The translations under genes and the position numbers were made by a program. The notes under the pieces were generated by a model. The model saw only the letters and a list, made by a program, of their open reading frames with translations, was not told where the DNA came from and searched no databases. DNA of 42,008 nucleotides. Source: Sulfopaludibacter sp035606355 (lineage in GTDB: Bacteria > Acidobacteriota > Terriglobia > Bryobacterales > Bryobacteraceae). Positions 41,760 through 42,008 of this stretch are shown one piece after another (the first letter of the stretch is position 1; each line of letters starts with the position of its first letter). The stretch is taken from NCBI GenBank assembly GCA_035606355.1, contig DATNFO010000077.1, positions 1 to 42,008 on the forward strand. Direction: 5' to 3'.

Positions 41760-41963
41760 ATGTCAACGCAGGAAAGAGTCAAGATGCTCCGCGAGGCCGA
41801 GCCCAATAGTTGGATTGCATTATCTGGGGATGAATCCCGAGTTGTCGGGCGCGGCGCCACCTATGCCGAAGCCGTGGAACGCGCGGAGGAAGAGGGAGTA
41901 ACCATGGCCCTGTGGGCCGCCGATAGAAATGAAAGTCGGCGTAGTGCATCCTGGTATCGGTAG
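41760..41963 (+). CDS. Small DUF5678-like protein
   Basis: 67 residues with a very strong GGGGGAGG ribosome-binding site. REAEPNSWIALSGDESRVVGRGATYAEAVERAEEEGV matches the DUF5678 pattern (glutamate/proline, WIALS, RVVGRG, A..A...G). Such proteins are often next to aspartyl-protease-like or toxin-like genes, but the window ends 45 bp later. Function unknown. Confidence 0.6.
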   Translation: MSTQERVKMLREAEPNSWIALSGDESRVVGRGATYAEAVERAEEEGVTMALWAADRNESRRSASWYR

Positions 41964-42008
41964 CGGCGCGTTTGAGGTCGGTATTCCGCTCTGGAGATGT
42001 TGAGGCCG

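Overview
The window is high-GC DNA from what looks like an acidobacterium of the Solibacter/Bryobacter type. The signs are a large CarboxypepD_reg-type TonB-dependent receptor, a TIGR03435-type secreted protein, an exosortase/EpsI pair, a tricorn-like S41 protease, Gly/Arg-rich insertions in several exported proteins, and tiny Lys/Thr-rich secreted proteins. This assignment is inferred from gene content, not from a marker gene.

Layout. (1) 1-7886 is the right end of an integrated phage-like element. A leftward operon with overlapping starts and stops runs from an excisionase-like HTH through a DnaB-N/RecA-like replicative ATPase, a repeat-rich small protein, a small-terminase-like HTH protein and a frameshifted baseplate-hub-like gene to small coiled-coil genes. 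A rightward arm carries a zinc-finger protein, a small protein and a tyrosine integrase that abuts the 3' end of an intact tRNA-Pro(TGG) (7887-7963, minus strand). The left end lies outside the window. (2) 8002-8761 is a two-gene unit: a short HU-like protein and a TIR-domain protein whose N-terminus also looks like part of an HU fold. (3) 8988-37960 is chromosomal: duplicated tiny secreted proteins, a DUF5666-like protein, a TonB receptor, TIGR03435, Rrf2-cysK, BNR and PQQ-type beta-propellers, a GT-C glycosyltransferase, an ABC exporter, exosortase-EpsI, a hybrid kinase, a membrane ferredoxin, a glycine-zipper protein, an ATP-grasp-like protein, a Wzt-like ATPase, a methyltransferase, a beta-helix protein, a tricorn-like protease and an M6-like metalloprotease. 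Most are concerned with the envelope, secretion and polymer or peptide scavenging. (4) 38058-42008 is a second accessory zone: an HTH antitoxin with a frameshifted PIN toxin, an integrase C-terminal remnant, a cytoplasmic beta-propeller of unknown role, a 3' half of a tRNA-Lys(CTT) gene marking an attachment site, and a small DUF5678-like protein.

The best candidates for something undescribed are the HU-like/TIR pair next to the integration hotspot, and the iteron-plus-palindrome cluster beside the element's replicative ATPase (a possible replication origin). A direct-plus-inverted chimeric duplication at 1619-1683 should be checked as a possible assembly or amplification artefact before anything is built on that part of the element.
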